NCBI GenBank assembly: GCA_949318235.1
Contig: OX439136.1
Coordinates: 1,211,419-1,275,418, forward strand
DNA: 64,000 nt
From: Ecdyonurus torrentis
Lineage: Eukaryota > Arthropoda > Insecta > Ephemeroptera > Heptageniidae
Direction: 5' to 3'
Positions 26,611 to 38,889 of this stretch are shown here, in pieces. Numbering within the stretch: position 1 is the first letter of the stretch; every line of letters begins with the position of its first letter. The notes beneath the pieces are model-generated. The model did not search any database. It saw only the letters and a list, made by a program, of their open reading frames with translations, and was not told the DNA's origin. The position numbers were made by a program, and so were the translations under genes.

Positions 26611-26636
26611 CTAGCGGTACATATATGTACCGCTAA
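26611..26636. promoter_or_regulatory. Subterminal palindrome GCGGTACATATATGTACCGC (piggyBac right end)
   Basis: A perfect palindrome with flanking TAGC/GCTA, about 140 bp in from the right end. It pairs with the left-end motif. Confidence 0.55.
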
Positions 26637-26828
26637 TTATTCTTTAATTAATAAAAATGTATGATTTCAAAAAATGTAAAAAAAAATTTTTATCATCCTA
26701 AATATTTAAGTTAATAAATTCTTTAAAAAAACACAACAATTTTAAACCTTTAATAATTCCGTCCAATAACGGTTAAATTATAAATATCATGACAAAAAAA
26801 ATACATTCTGCTAAACGGTTATGCCGTA

Positions 26829-27675
26829 CACTCCTCTAAGAAAAATCTGTCTGCCCATTTTTGTGACGCCTTGCAATATAGGCAAACTGCCGAGTAACTG
26901 AAAAGTAAATGCAACGCTGTACTGCATTGTTACTTTATCAATGCCCTCAGTCTATGTGATTACTAAAATATATTTTTGAAAACCAGTATCAAGCAAGAGT
27001 CTACTTTGCTTTTACTATAATTTACTGACCAGAATATCATGCTGTAAATTTTTTTATATTATTAAAACGTTACATTTTTTTAAATAATTAATAGAATAAA
27101 CTCGAAATTGGACTGCATATGATAATTTTTATAATAAATATTAATAAATCAATTTATTTAAACCCAATTAAAAAAAGGTAAAATATTTAAAATATATATG
27201 TAATTAGGGAGGAGTCGTGATCGCAACATCGGCAAAAGTAAGCAGTAAAACCTGGAATAAACATTTTATTAACTTTTATATATTTAATATGCACGCAATA
27301 TAGATATTGTGTAAACATATTTACACATAATAGGAATGTGCAAGAATATCTTTCTTTCGATTAATAATTTAAATTTTTTTCCCCATTCCAAAATTAAAAA
27401 TAATTAAAATCTTGAATTTGAAAATGAATAAGCACCAAAAAAAAAAAAAAATAGCACAAAAAAAAAGAAATTATTTCTATTATTTTTGAAGAGCAAAAGA
27501 AAGAGATTTTATTTAATTATGTAATTTACTTTAGGTAATAAAAAAAGCATGACCAGTACCGGTTATACTTATTTTGCATAGAAAATGTATATGAATAACA
27601 TGTAAAGGTATAATACTTGTTTATTCTCGTATATATATCAATTTTCTGCTTAAAGTATTGAAGCGTGTTTTCCTG

Positions 27676-27706
<31 letters not shown>

Positions 27707-28360
27707 AAAATAATAGAAATAACTTATTTATTTCTAACTAAAGATATATAAATATATTACGTCACTTATGTGCTTATTATTTTTAAATTCAAGATGTTTA
27801 TTATTTTCTAATTTTGGAATAGAAAATAAAATTTATAAAAAAGCTACAAAATTTTGAATCAAAAGAAAGGTTATCTATGCACATTACTTTATATATGTGT
27901 AAATATTTTTACATAATATATAAAAGTTTTATAAATGCAAATAAAATAAATATTTTTACGTAGTAAAAAAAATTCTAAAATGATTATTCTATTGCTGCTT
28001 ACTTTTACCGATGTTGAGATCACAACTCCCCCCCTTGATTCCATATATATTTTAAATATTTTACTATTTTTAATTGGGTTTAAATAAGTTTATTTATCAA
28101 TATTTTTTATAAAAAATTATCATATGCAGTCCAATTGCGAGTTTATCCTATTATTTATTAAAACAAATTTATAGTAAAAGCAAAGTAGATTCTTGCTTGA
28201 TAATGGTCTTCAAAAATATATTTTAGTAATCACATCACCTGAGGGCATTGATAAAGTAACAATGCAGTACAGCGTTGCATTTACTTTTCAGTTACTCGGC
28301 AGTTTGCCTATATTGCAAGGCGTCAAAAATACAAGCGGACAGTTTTTTCTTGGGAGAGTG
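26829..28360. mobile_element. Long-TIR non-autonomous DNA element (~430-bp arms), TA target
   Basis: The arms 26829-27260 and about 27980-28360 are inverted copies of each other. Landmarks are GACGCCTTGCAATATAGGCA, CAACGCTGTACTGCATTG and AACATCGGCAAAAGTAAGCA with their complements. The ends read TA-CACTC and GAGTG-TA. The middle (27261-27979) is A/T-rich with a (CT)n run and no transposase. It is nested in the 5.7-kb TTAA element. Confidence 0.8.
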
Positions 28361-28362
28361 TA

Positions 28363-28886
28363 CGTAGTAGAAATTTTGATTTTTGATTTTTACTTTATTT
28401 AATTTCTAAAAAAAAAACTTAATTTGTTTGAGTTAATATGACAAGAGAGATAAGAAGGAATATACTACTATTTTAAATTTTATTCTTTAGATTCGAGATT
28501 TTTTTTCTTATAAAAGTTAAATTTGCTAGCGACACCTCGCATCATAAAAAGTTTTTTTCCCATATAATCGCGCATCCCTTGCTCTATTTTTTTCTAACCT
28601 TAGGCACACGACCTATCTAATACCTAATAAGGTTTAAAATTGTGAATCACGGTCAATGTATTTCTTATGGACAAAAGTAATTTTTGTTATTAATTTTTCG
28701 CTATTACAATAATTGCGATAAAAATGTTTCAATAATTTTGCTATACAGCTTAATAAATTTTGGATCGTCTATAAAAATTAGAGATTTTTACAATGGATAC
28801 CTTTTGTAATATTTAATTATAAAAATAGGGTCTAGTGCACTGGGCTCGGCCTTCCACGCAAAATGTTTAGTCCGGCATCTTGAGGG
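28363..28886 (+). repeat. Repeat family F, copy 1 (right end of the 5.7-kb element)
   Basis: AAATTTTATTCTTTAGATTC, GCGCATCCCTTGCTCTATTT, CACGGTCAATGTATTTCTTA and the end TCCGGCATCTTGAGGG match 38890-39444 and the inverted 53140-53710. It ends exactly at a TTAA. Confidence 0.75.
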
Positions 28887-29600
28887 TTAAAGAACTAAAG
28901 AACATAGTATGTGAAACAATGAAACGTATCTCAAAATAATTTTTTCAATATTTTAATATCATTTAACAAATGCGTGTGTTTCGAATATTGGTATAAATTT
29001 CTAAATTTACTTTTATATATATTTTAACTTTTATATTTTTATTATAAATACTAAATGATAAATAGCAACGTTTTTTAATTAATAAGATGTTCAAAAAAAA
29101 ATAAATCATATTATATATTTTGCTTTGGTTTTTATGATATTAAAAAGAGAGTCTATTCATGTAGCTTGTATACTATGATATATCACATTAACGAGATTAA
29201 AAATATAGCAATATTGATATATTATGTATACATTGTTAAGTTATCAGGATTTAAAATAAATATTGATCCAATATATATCAAGAATATCATTATATAAATA
29301 TATAATCTCAATATATTAGCTTTATATTTAATTTAAAAATAAACGATATAAAACTACAGTGTATCATGCAGTACCTAGTGTATGCGTAAATTACCCATCC
29401 TTTATAATAAATTAATGTTGTTTTTAAATAGATATCCTCGCGATTATCTTTTAGGGTATTTTTTCAAACTTGTTCCTTAACAACTTGGTCTTGCAATGCT
29501 AACGGATATCAAATTTAGTTCATTGAAAAATTTATTTTGAAACAAAATTCTGTTCACGTATTCTTTCTTTAAAAACAAAAATTAAAAAAAAAAAAAAAAA
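28887..29600 (+). repeat. Segmental duplication C (right part of the split locus)
   Basis: AGAACTAAAGAACATAGTAT, AGCAACGTTTTTTAATTAAT, TATCAGGATTTAAAATAAAT and ACAACTTGGTCTTGCAATGC follow the same order as 33658-34360, and in part as 54720-55000. Similarity fades at about 29600, before any coding exon. Confidence 0.75.
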
Positions 29601-29939
29601 CGTTAACATAAAACTATAAAAAAATTACTTGGTAAATAAAACTGTATATATTTTTTATTTTACTTAACTGTGTTATAAAAAATTTTGCGGGCATTTTTAA
29701 ATAACCTCGCGATACACGTGTTTGACAAACCTACTGCTACTCCTATAATAATTTATAGTATAATTATTATAAAAATAATAATAATACTTTTTCTGTAAAA
29801 CATATTTTATTATTTTTTATTCCATGAAGCATTTTAATTTGATATAATATGAAAAACTTTTGCGCTAGCATAGCTTGACAAATTATATAATGTGTCCATG
29901 TATCAGTTTAAAATAAAAATTAAATACAATTTGCAAGGG
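29601..29939. other. AT-rich non-coding stretch
   Basis: Nothing recognisable. Similarity to the duplicated locus has ended. Confidence 0.35.
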
Positions 29940-30180
29940 GCTATTCAACTCATAAAGTTTTGTAATTGTAATGTAATAGGGGAGCCAGCTGTTTAAAGAG
30001 AGGCTGGTTTGTAAAAACAGGTGCCTTTCAGGCAGCGAATAGGCGACAGTTGTCGTCATAGAATTGTGTAAATGCAAGAAAGGAATGAAGGTTGAATTGG
30101 ATGGCCCGTGTAGCTCAATGGTCAGAGCAGTGGAGCGCAAATCCAAAAGTTGTCGGTTCGATTCCGGCCGCTGTCTTTTA
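29940..30180 (+). ncRNA. tRNA-like / SINE-like RNA polymerase III unit
   Basis: 30107-30173 has an A box (TAGCTCAATGG) and a perfect B box (GGTTCGATTCC) at tRNA spacing, then CTGTC and TTTT as a terminator. A D stem (GCTC/GAGC) and T stem (GTCGG/CCGGC) can form, but the acceptor pairs poorly and the anticodon loop lacks T33, so it is not a working tRNA. The preceding GC-richer ~165 bp (with AGGCAGCGAATAGGCGACAG) contrasts with its A/T-rich surroundings and may belong to the same unit. This fits a tRNA-derived SINE or a tRNA pseudogene. Confidence 0.5.
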
Positions 30181-30314
30181 TTTTAACTGTTTGGCTTCAT
30201 TTGCATTTATATGATTCGTTTCAGTTATAGTGCAAGATAAATATTTTTAAATATTTATATATTGATACAAATATCGCCATGTAGTAAGGAAAACTATATC
30301 ATTTAAAGTTTCAA

Positions 30315-30621
<307 letters not shown>

Positions 30622-30964
30622 CTTTAAAACTTTCAGTACTTGATTTTAAAAAGTATAAATTTTTGGTTATTAGATACAAACAGCTGAATTTTATGTTGCA
30701 GACCTAGACTTTGCATGTCAATTCAATTGAAACTGCCTGTGCCAAAATAATAATGTTCTTTTTCTATTAGGAAATGCTTGACGCGCTAAATTGTTTTCTG
30801 ATTCTATTTTTTCTAATAATTATTGGTAGAAAAAGTATAAGGTAAAACAAAATTTTTATTCAAAAATAAAAAGCACAGAGTGGCACACATTTATTCGTAC
30901 TGCGCATAGTTAGGATTCAATTAATGATAACAAGTGCATGATATTGACAAAAGTATAATGGTAG

Positions 30965-31425
30965 CATATAATCAATGAACACTTTCAAATTATTACCCAC
31001 TGCACCGTAACCTAAACCAATAAAACAAGAGAGATGGAACTTAAAAGTTTAGATGCAAGAATTTTATACTCCTTGAAAATGGCATCAAAATAGTCCTAAA
31101 AACAATATTTCTTAAAAGTTTTAATTTAGCTGAAATAAAACCTTTAAATTTTTTTGCAACATTTTTGAATTTCTTTATTGCATTTCAAGTTACAGTTTTC
31201 TTTTTACAATTTGTTTCCTTATAAAAGAGCATACTATATTTGGAACAGGAACATTAAATTGATGATATTATATGCATTGCTGTCTATTTTCTTGTACTCT
31301 TTTTTAAGTCAAAAAAATTGATTTTTCTTGTCCTTTTTTTTGTACAATAAGGACGATGGATAGGAGCACTTAAAAGAGGATGACTGCTTCAAAAAGTGGA
31401 TGGTTTGCAAACCTGATTTCAAAAT
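30965..31425 (+). repeat. Dispersed repeat, second copy of 16515-16975
   Basis: ATATAATCAATGAACAC, AAACAAGAGAGATGG, ATTTTATACTCCTTGAAAAT and GTGGATGGTTTGCAAAC match the 3' part of the THAP locus in order. No upstream THAP exon is present here. Confidence 0.7.
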
Positions 31426-31514
31426 ATAAATAAATTTCTTTAATTTAATTCTTTTAAATTTCTTGAATTTTGTTAGGTCATAAAAATGTATTTTCTCTTC
31501 GAAGTTTAATGAAT

Positions 31515-31662
<148 letters not shown>

Positions 31663-31663
31663 C

Positions 31664-32998
31664 AATATGATTGAAGAAATTTGGTCTTACCTTCTACTTG
31701 AAGACCCTGGGCTTTACACTCGCTGATAGTTTATATTAAATTTTTACAAATAAAATTACATCACTAAAATGTACATATTAAAAAAGTAATTCACTAGTCT
31801 CTAAAATTATACATAGCTATGTTAAAATAATGCAGCATATGAATAGTCAAGCTGAATCCAAAAAATTCACAATAAAATATGAAAAAGAAGGAGAGTTGCC
31901 ATTTTTAGATATAAATGTTAAAAGAGTTAACAACAAAATTGCCACTGCAGTATATAGAAAGGCAACAGATAGCGGGAGATATTTAAATTTTCACTTAAAA
32001 CATCCGCAAGCCGCTAAGATTGGCATGGCAATGACTTTATTACATAGAGCAAGAAGTCACTGCAGTGATAAAGTTGAAATAAAGAAGGAAGGAGAAATTA
32101 TTACAAAAGTGTAAGTAAAGAATGATCATCCCCCTTTTGTGGTTAAAAAAGTCAAGAATAAACTGCGGTATGCATCCCTTATGTTCAAGGACTAAGTGAA
32201 AAATTACAACGTTTAAGCAGAGATGTTATTTATGTCTGGTTTGATCTTCAAAAGATACAATAAAATCAACTTTGGTTCGTACAAAACCAGAAACGAATAA
32301 AAATATTAATAAAAATGTAGTATATTCAAAAGCATGCATGTGTGAAAGAGCATATATTGGAGAAACGAGTCGTCCGCTTGAAATAAGAGTAAAAGAACAT
32401 AGACAAAAGACAGACAAAGAAGACGCGGGATATTTGAAATAAGTAGACGATGCACTTGAAAATAAACATCATAATAGATAGGATGAGGCGAATGTAATAG
32501 GCAGGGAGAGGCATTAAAAAAAAGAGGAAAATATTGGAAGTAATAAAGTTGGCGAGAAGAAAAAAAGACACGATAAGTCAACCCAGTTATGATTTATCCC
32601 CGGTTTGGACATCACTCTTACAGCCATGTAAGAAAGCTATACTACATGACCTTATTAATAGATAGGAGAAAAATTAAATGCAAACTAACAACCAACCCCC
32701 TCCCATTGCGTAGGTCAGTGCGCATTAAGAGAAGAACCAACTTTTCATAGTTCAGGGACATAGGAGTAAGGAAAGCCGACACATCATTTATATGATGCTT
32801 TCCGCAAACGTTCATGTTTATGTGATTTAATTTTATATAGCTATGTATAATTTTAGAGACTAGTGTATTAAGTTTTTAATATGTACATTTTAGGGACGGA
32901 ATTTTATTTGTTAAAATTTAATATAAACTATCAGCGAGTGTAAAGCCCAGGGTTTTCAAGTAGAAGGTAAGGCCAAATTTCTTCATTCATCATGCCAC
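31664..32998 (+). mobile_element. Penelope-like retroelement 2, 5'-truncated with inverted end
   Basis: The left ~160 bp (31664-31823) is the complement of the right ~160 bp (32841-32998). Shared blocks are CCTTCTACTTGAAGACCCTG, GGCTTTACACTCGCTGATAG and TAGTCTCTAAAATTATACAT. Between them lies a plus-strand Penelope-like coding remnant. The layout, a short inverted 3'-end copy followed by a forward 5'-truncated copy, matches the larger insertion at 41496-44321. No clear target duplication is seen because the left flank is (TA)n. Confidence 0.75.
31830..32660 (+). pseudogene. Penelope-like reverse transcriptase tail + GIY-YIG endonuclease, frameshifted
   Basis: 31830-32111 encodes the end of the reverse transcriptase region (LPFLDINVKR, TAVYRKATDSGRYLNFH, MTLLHRARSHC), then a stop. 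Further pieces follow in shifted frames: IPYVQGLSEKLQRLSRD (about 32170-32225), the GIY-YIG core VYSKACMCERAYIGETSRP with RVKEHRQ (32317-32439), and the C-terminal ISQPSYDLSPVWTSLLQP (about 32570-32625) characteristic of Penelope proteins. All the expected landmarks occur in the right order, but at least three frame breaks or stops show the copy is dead. The catalytic reverse transcriptase motifs are absent. Confidence 0.8.
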
Positions 32999-33063
32999 CT
33001 ATATAGTTGCTTGCATTCCAGCAAACATACTTATACAAGTTGAAATATTTTATCGGCTGCATA

Positions 33064-33350
33064 GTAAGCAGTAATTAATAAGTGTTTTGAGGCCGACTAT
33101 AGATAGGCAGTTTCACTCACATTCGTGAGTGTGTATATATATCACAGTTTTATCATATGTCAGATATTTCTCATAATACTAGAGAGTTTAGTGCGTAAGT
33201 TAGCATGTAAATTGTGGCAAACAAATTAACCTAAAGAAATTATATACACAGTTTTTTTATATCTGTTTTTTATTACAAAAATGAACTATTTTTTAATCAC
33301 GTATTTTTGATCTTCAATTATTGAAAGTATTTTTTTAAATATATTTATTG
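33064..33350 (+). repeat. Repeat family E, copy 2
   Basis: GTGTTTTGAGGCCGACTATA, GTTTCACTCACATTCGTGAG and AAGTTAGCATGTAAATTGTG match 22883-23160. Confidence 0.7.
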
Positions 33351-33409
33351 CTCAAGAATATGCTCAAGAAGAGCATCAAAAAGAACTCAGAATGACGTCA
33401 TGTTTAGGC

Positions 33410-33668
33410 ATCCTATATGCGTTTTCGCTCACATTGATGTGTAAATATATCACAGTTTTATCATATATGTCAGTTATTTTTCATAATACTAGTGACTTTA
33501 GTTCGTAAGTTAGCATGTAAATTATGGCAACAAAATTAGCTTGAAATATAATATGTACGGAGTTTTTTTTTCTGTTTTTGATTAGACAAATAAACTATTT
33601 TTTATCATTTATTTATGAGCATAAGTTTAGGAAAGTATCATAAAAATATATTTATTTAAAGAACTAAA
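33410..33668 (+). repeat. Repeat family E, copy 3 (tandem with copy 2)
   Basis: TTCGCTCACATTGATGTGTA, AAGTTAGCATGTAAATTATG and TTTTTGATTAGACAAATAAAC repeat the previous unit. It runs without a break through TTTATTTAAAGAACTAAAG into the duplicated locus, giving the uninterrupted version of the TTAA site at 23166/28887. Confidence 0.7.
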
Positions 33669-34805
33669 GAACATAATAATGTGAAATAATGAAACGCATC
33701 TCAAAATAATTTTTTTAATATTTTAATATCATTTAACAAATGAGTGTGTTTCGAATATTGGTATAAATGCCTAAAATTTACTTCTCTTTTTATATTTTTA
33801 TTATAATTACTAAATGATAAATAGCAACGTTTTTTGATTAATAAGATGTTCAAAATAAAATATAAATCATATTATATATTTGCTTTGGAGTTGATGATAT
33901 TAAAAAGGGAGTGTATTCATGTAGCTTGTATTCTATGATATATCACATTTACGAGATAAAAAATATAGCAATATTGATATATTATGTATACATTATTAAG
34001 TTATCAGGATTTAAAATAAAAATTGATCCAATATATATCAATAATATAATTATATAAATATATAGTCTCGATAAGCATTAGCTTTATATTTGATTTAATA
34101 AATAAACGATATAAAAGTAAAGTGTATCATGCATACACTATAGTGTAAGCGTAAATTACCAATCCTTTATAATAAATCAATGTTGTTTTTAAAAATATAT
34201 CCTCGCGATCATCATTTGGGGTAAATTTTGGAACATGTTTCTTAACAACTTGGTCTTGCAATGCTTACGGATATCAAATGCAGTTCATTGAAAAATTTGT
34301 TTTGAAACAAAATTTTCTGTACGACTTGTTTGTTTAAAAACAAAAAATTGAAAAAAAAACTAAACTAAAAATATTATAAGTGCATCAAACTGATAATCTC
34401 TATTAATGTTATGCTAATGAAAAGCGTAATATTAAGATTAATTTTCCATCCATATATATATAAATATATGAAGTCTTAAAAAAAAAACGTGAATTATACA
34501 CATATTAGTGATATTACTAAACTGAAAAGTATTTTTTTTTTAAAAAATCGACTTTTTTTTTATTCGAAAATTTGTTTTATGTTGTCCATAATTTTAATTT
34601 TTACTTTTGTTTATATAATTTCAATTTAAAATTTCAGTAAATAAGTTCAAGGTTGTTTCAGCACTATGTACGTACGTATATACAGAAAATTATAAAACGC
34701 GCAAACTCACTGTTCTCAATTCTACGTGATTTTGTAGGTACAAATTGCAATAAAGTGCACTGCGTTGCAATCAGTCAAAGCAATATATTATAGAGTGCTT
34801 CTCTT

Positions 34806-34960
34806 ATGCCAACTTCGGAAATAATTAAAACTAAAGTAAAAGTAGCTGGAAATAACCAAGTTGAAGTAGCAATTCAGGTGGACGAAGCAGATTTCGATGT
34901 TCCGAGGCAAGTGAAAATATATAAGTAAATTATCTTTTAGAATTATTTTAAAAAACATGA

Positions 34961-35024
<64 letters not shown>

Positions 35025-35068
35025 ATGAATAAATAAATAAATAAATAAATATAAAATAAATGAATGAA

Positions 35069-35127
<59 letters not shown>

Positions 35128-35817
35128 GTATTTAAACTAAAAATTAAAAAAATGAATAAATTAGTAACTAAAAAATAACTAAATTATATTCAAACAGGAT
35201 AACATAAAATTTGCTATAATATAAAAGTAAGTTAGTTTATAAGTATTGTCCTGCCTGTTACATAGTTGCTTCACTTCTAAAAAAACTTAAAACAGTTTAG
35301 TTTAAAACTTACTAGAACCAAGGTGTGACTTATCTAGACTGAACATTTCAATTATAAGCAATGATATTTTAGGATATAAATTATGTTAATTATGTCAATA
35401 TTGCAGTTGAGTATTTACAATATTTCTTGACATTAATATTGATTAGTATTGGTTTTTGGTGTATATGCAAAAGTAAAATAAAAATTCCATAAAATAATAA
35501 AGTGAAACTTGAAACTAAAAAATTTAATTAATTATTTTTTTTTTGCAGAATTTCGTTTCTTCTCTCCTGCCTGACTTATGGAACTTATTTTCTTGTTGTT
35601 TGTGGATATTGTTATTTTCTTTATTGCTCGTAAGTATAGATTATACATACACACTTATAATTTCAAACATATTGTTGGCTATATAATATAAATATAATAA
35701 TGCTTTCAAAGTTTTAAGCTTTAATGTGTAACATAATCACACTACACATTATCTATTATGTTATTAAATATTATTTGTATTTTATTTTACAGGTTTCGTA
35801 AAAGATTTTCAAAGTAA
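34806..35817 (+). CDS. Small three-exon gene, predicted single-pass membrane peptide (copy A)
   Basis: Exons 34806-34906, 35549-35629 and 35793-35817. The ATG opens MPTSEIIKTKVKVAGNN and continues QVEVAIQVDEADFDVP. The exon 1 donor is best read as AG/GCAAGT, a GC-AG intron; using GT at 34910 instead would change the frame. With the GC donor, exon 2 encodes a hydrophobic segment (SFLLSCLTYGTYFLVVCGY) and exon 3 gives SFRKRFSK then stop, about 68 residues. The paralog at 55543 keeps exon lengths (101 and 81 nt), splice sites and stop. Exon 3 also has a longer open frame in another phase in both copies, so the 3' frame is not certain. The hydrophobic part weakly recalls the N-terminal membrane segment of serine palmitoyltransferase subunit 2, but I do not claim it. 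Confidence 0.5.
34963..35126. repeat. (AAAT)n microsatellite in intron 1 of copy A
   Basis: AAAT repeats with few interruptions. The equivalent tract in copy B is at 55740-55930. Confidence 0.95.
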
Positions 35818-35939
35818 GATCGCACGAAAACACATCACAAAATTAAACTCATCGGCTGCATTTGCATACAAATAAATTATGAAACATGGTAATAAGTACA
35901 TTTTTTTAGGACTTTTGTGTTTAATTCACAGAATTATTT

Positions 35940-36772
<833 letters not shown>

Positions 36773-37837
36773 AATATTTTTTATCAAATTAAATATATTT
36801 TTATGTATCACATTTTGTATTTGTTAAGATAAAAGGCATGTTTATAGACTTGGAGAGGGGCTTTAAATAATATTATTTCCACGAATATTTTCTATTGTTC
36901 CGGTAGTTTTTTACATGTCAATTAAATGATGGTAAAATTTGCAAGTCTCGCCGTTTTAAATGACTCACTATTTCTTAAGTTTTCAACATTACTTCCATGC
37001 AATTTTAGCTAATTGAGAAGACTAAATTGATAATTTTAAAGTTCAAAAAATATATATAATAAAAAAAGAAAAAGAACAAGACCGAGGAGGAGGAGGGAAA
37101 AAACAACATAGAGAAAAAAGTGTAGTAAAAAACTGTTATATAAAAGTGATTTATATATATTTTTAACTATATATAAGTGTTTTATATAAATATGTTAAAC
37201 ATTATATTATGTAGTTGTGTCATAAATATATAAATGTGTTAAAATTGTATATAAAGGTGTTTATAATATTTCAATGTGTTACAAATAATATATAAATGTG
37301 CAATAAATAATATAAATCATCAATTTAAATTATTTAAGTTTTTCTCTCAAATATAATATTGTTTATTAATTGAAGTTATATTTACAAATGTTTAACATTT
37401 AAAATGTATATTAATTAATATTTAATTTCATTGTTAATTATGTTTGTATAAATAAATGAAGAAGTACTCTCGACTATTGCATAATGTTAAGTTAAAGGAC
37501 CATGATTAGAGGACATTACATTAAACTATTTTTTTAAATATAATAAATAATTTTATCATACCATGCGTATTGCACAAATAAATATATTTAGTGAATATAT
37601 TTGAATTGTAAAATAAAATATTTTTAATGGTAATTTTTTAATTTGATTGTAGTACACAAGCTGAAAATTACATTTCAACCTAAGCAAGTGTGAGTTATTT
37701 TAGTTTAATAGAAATTAAGAATATAATTAAATTTTAATAAGTAAATTTTAATAATATAATTTATATTTCACACTATAATGATATAAATGTACCAGAAACG
37801 TTCTAAACAATGTTGGTTATTCAATATTATATATATT

Positions 37838-37969
<132 letters not shown>

Positions 37970-38287
37970 CCAAACAGTAGCTGGTTTAAAATCTATCTGA
38001 TGATTTGAATTTTATCTAGATTTAGATTAAAAAGAAGACTATATTTACTTCGGGAACTTTGAATATGTTTTGTAGTTTTAATATTTCAAATCTAAGGAAT
38101 TTTAGATAAATAAAGAATGCAGGAAGAGTCACGATAATCCGCAGAAATTTAACATTCACTTTGTCGCACAGCCATTAGTGCCATCTCTTAACTGTTATGC
38201 TCATTAAACAGCTAATGTAGTGCAAAATGCAGATTTGGCTAAGAAATACTGATATTTATAGACTTTAAGGTGTTAATCTAAATGTAA

Positions 38288-38595
38288 ATTACAGCAAAAG
38301 TGTCCGTTACATCTCATTCATAATTTCAGGGTAAGTTTAAATTGTATTTATTGTATCACATACAAATTTTCGCAAGGATCTAAGAATCAGGAGCCGAGTA
38401 AAAATATTATAGGTAATAAAGGAGATTTGAAAACGCCTATCTTATCTCATGTTAAATTAAATATTTTCCCAATCCTTAGAACATTATGAAATTTAGTACG
38501 CGCATAATTAAATCTAATATAAATAAGGCCTGAAATTTTGATTGCTTTTTCACAGACACTTTTTAAGATAACAGAGTTCAAATTTCTTCAAATCA
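38288..38595. repeat. Tc1/mariner-like MITE
   Basis: The left end is ACAGCAAAAGTGTCCGTTAC. The right end GACACTTTTTAAGATAACAG is the approximate inverse. There is no open frame. It is related to the remnant at 478-680. Confidence 0.55.
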
Positions 38596-38889
38596 TGCAA
38601 TGAGAGGAGGAGAGTAAAAGTTCCAGCCAATCACTAAGCTGGTGTGGCAGCTTCAGCCAGTCAGATTCAAATATGTTTTCGCGGTAGTAAAACATGAATG
38701 TAGAAAAACTTTACTCACCTGTCTAGCTTGTCTGTGTGCACATCTGAGATAACAATATTATATTTTGTATACAAAAATTTAGTGAAGAATTTCAAAACAC
38801 TTAAAACTCACGAATTTCAAAACACTGAAAAGTCACCGACTGACAGTTTAAAGTTCTTCAATTATTCCAGTTTTTGTGTAAGCGTAATT

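Larger units (their letters stand above)
23923..26772 (+). mobile_element. Complete piggyBac-type transposon
   Basis: It is bounded by TTAA at 23919-23922 and 26773-26776. The left end is CCCTTATTGTACTGG and the inverted right end CCGTTATTGGACGG, so the terminal repeats are short and imperfect. Inside are the transposase gene and three copies of a GGTAC...GTACC palindrome, two near the ends and one in intron 1. The 2.85-kb length is usual for piggyBac. Ends, target site, subterminal repeats and an open transposase are all present, so this copy may still be autonomous. Confidence 0.85.
23170..28886. mobile_element. 5.7-kb TTAA-flanked composite element (piggyBac-like ends)
   Basis: The left end CCCTCAAGCGCTCGGAC and the inverted right end CCCTCAAGATGCCGGAC match at 13 of 17 positions, and both are bounded by TTAA (23166-23169, 28887-28890). 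Sequence on either side is continuous in the uninterrupted paralogous locus at 33658-33663, supporting a single insertion. Nested within it are a complete piggyBac element (23923-26772) and a long-TIR element (26829-28360). The remaining outer sequence (23170-23918, 26777-26828, 28363-28886) has no coding capacity. The right ~500 bp also occurs at 38890-39444 and 53140-53710. Confidence 0.7.

Noticed and set aside
30107..30173. Functional tRNA gene
   Set aside because: Acceptor stem has mismatches, the base before the anticodon is not T, and pairing in the anticodon stem is incomplete. Kept as tRNA-like/SINE.
34806..35817. Naming the small duplicated gene as serine palmitoyltransferase subunit 2
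   Set aside because: The resemblance is limited to a hydrophobic segment of about 20 residues and no catalytic domain follows.
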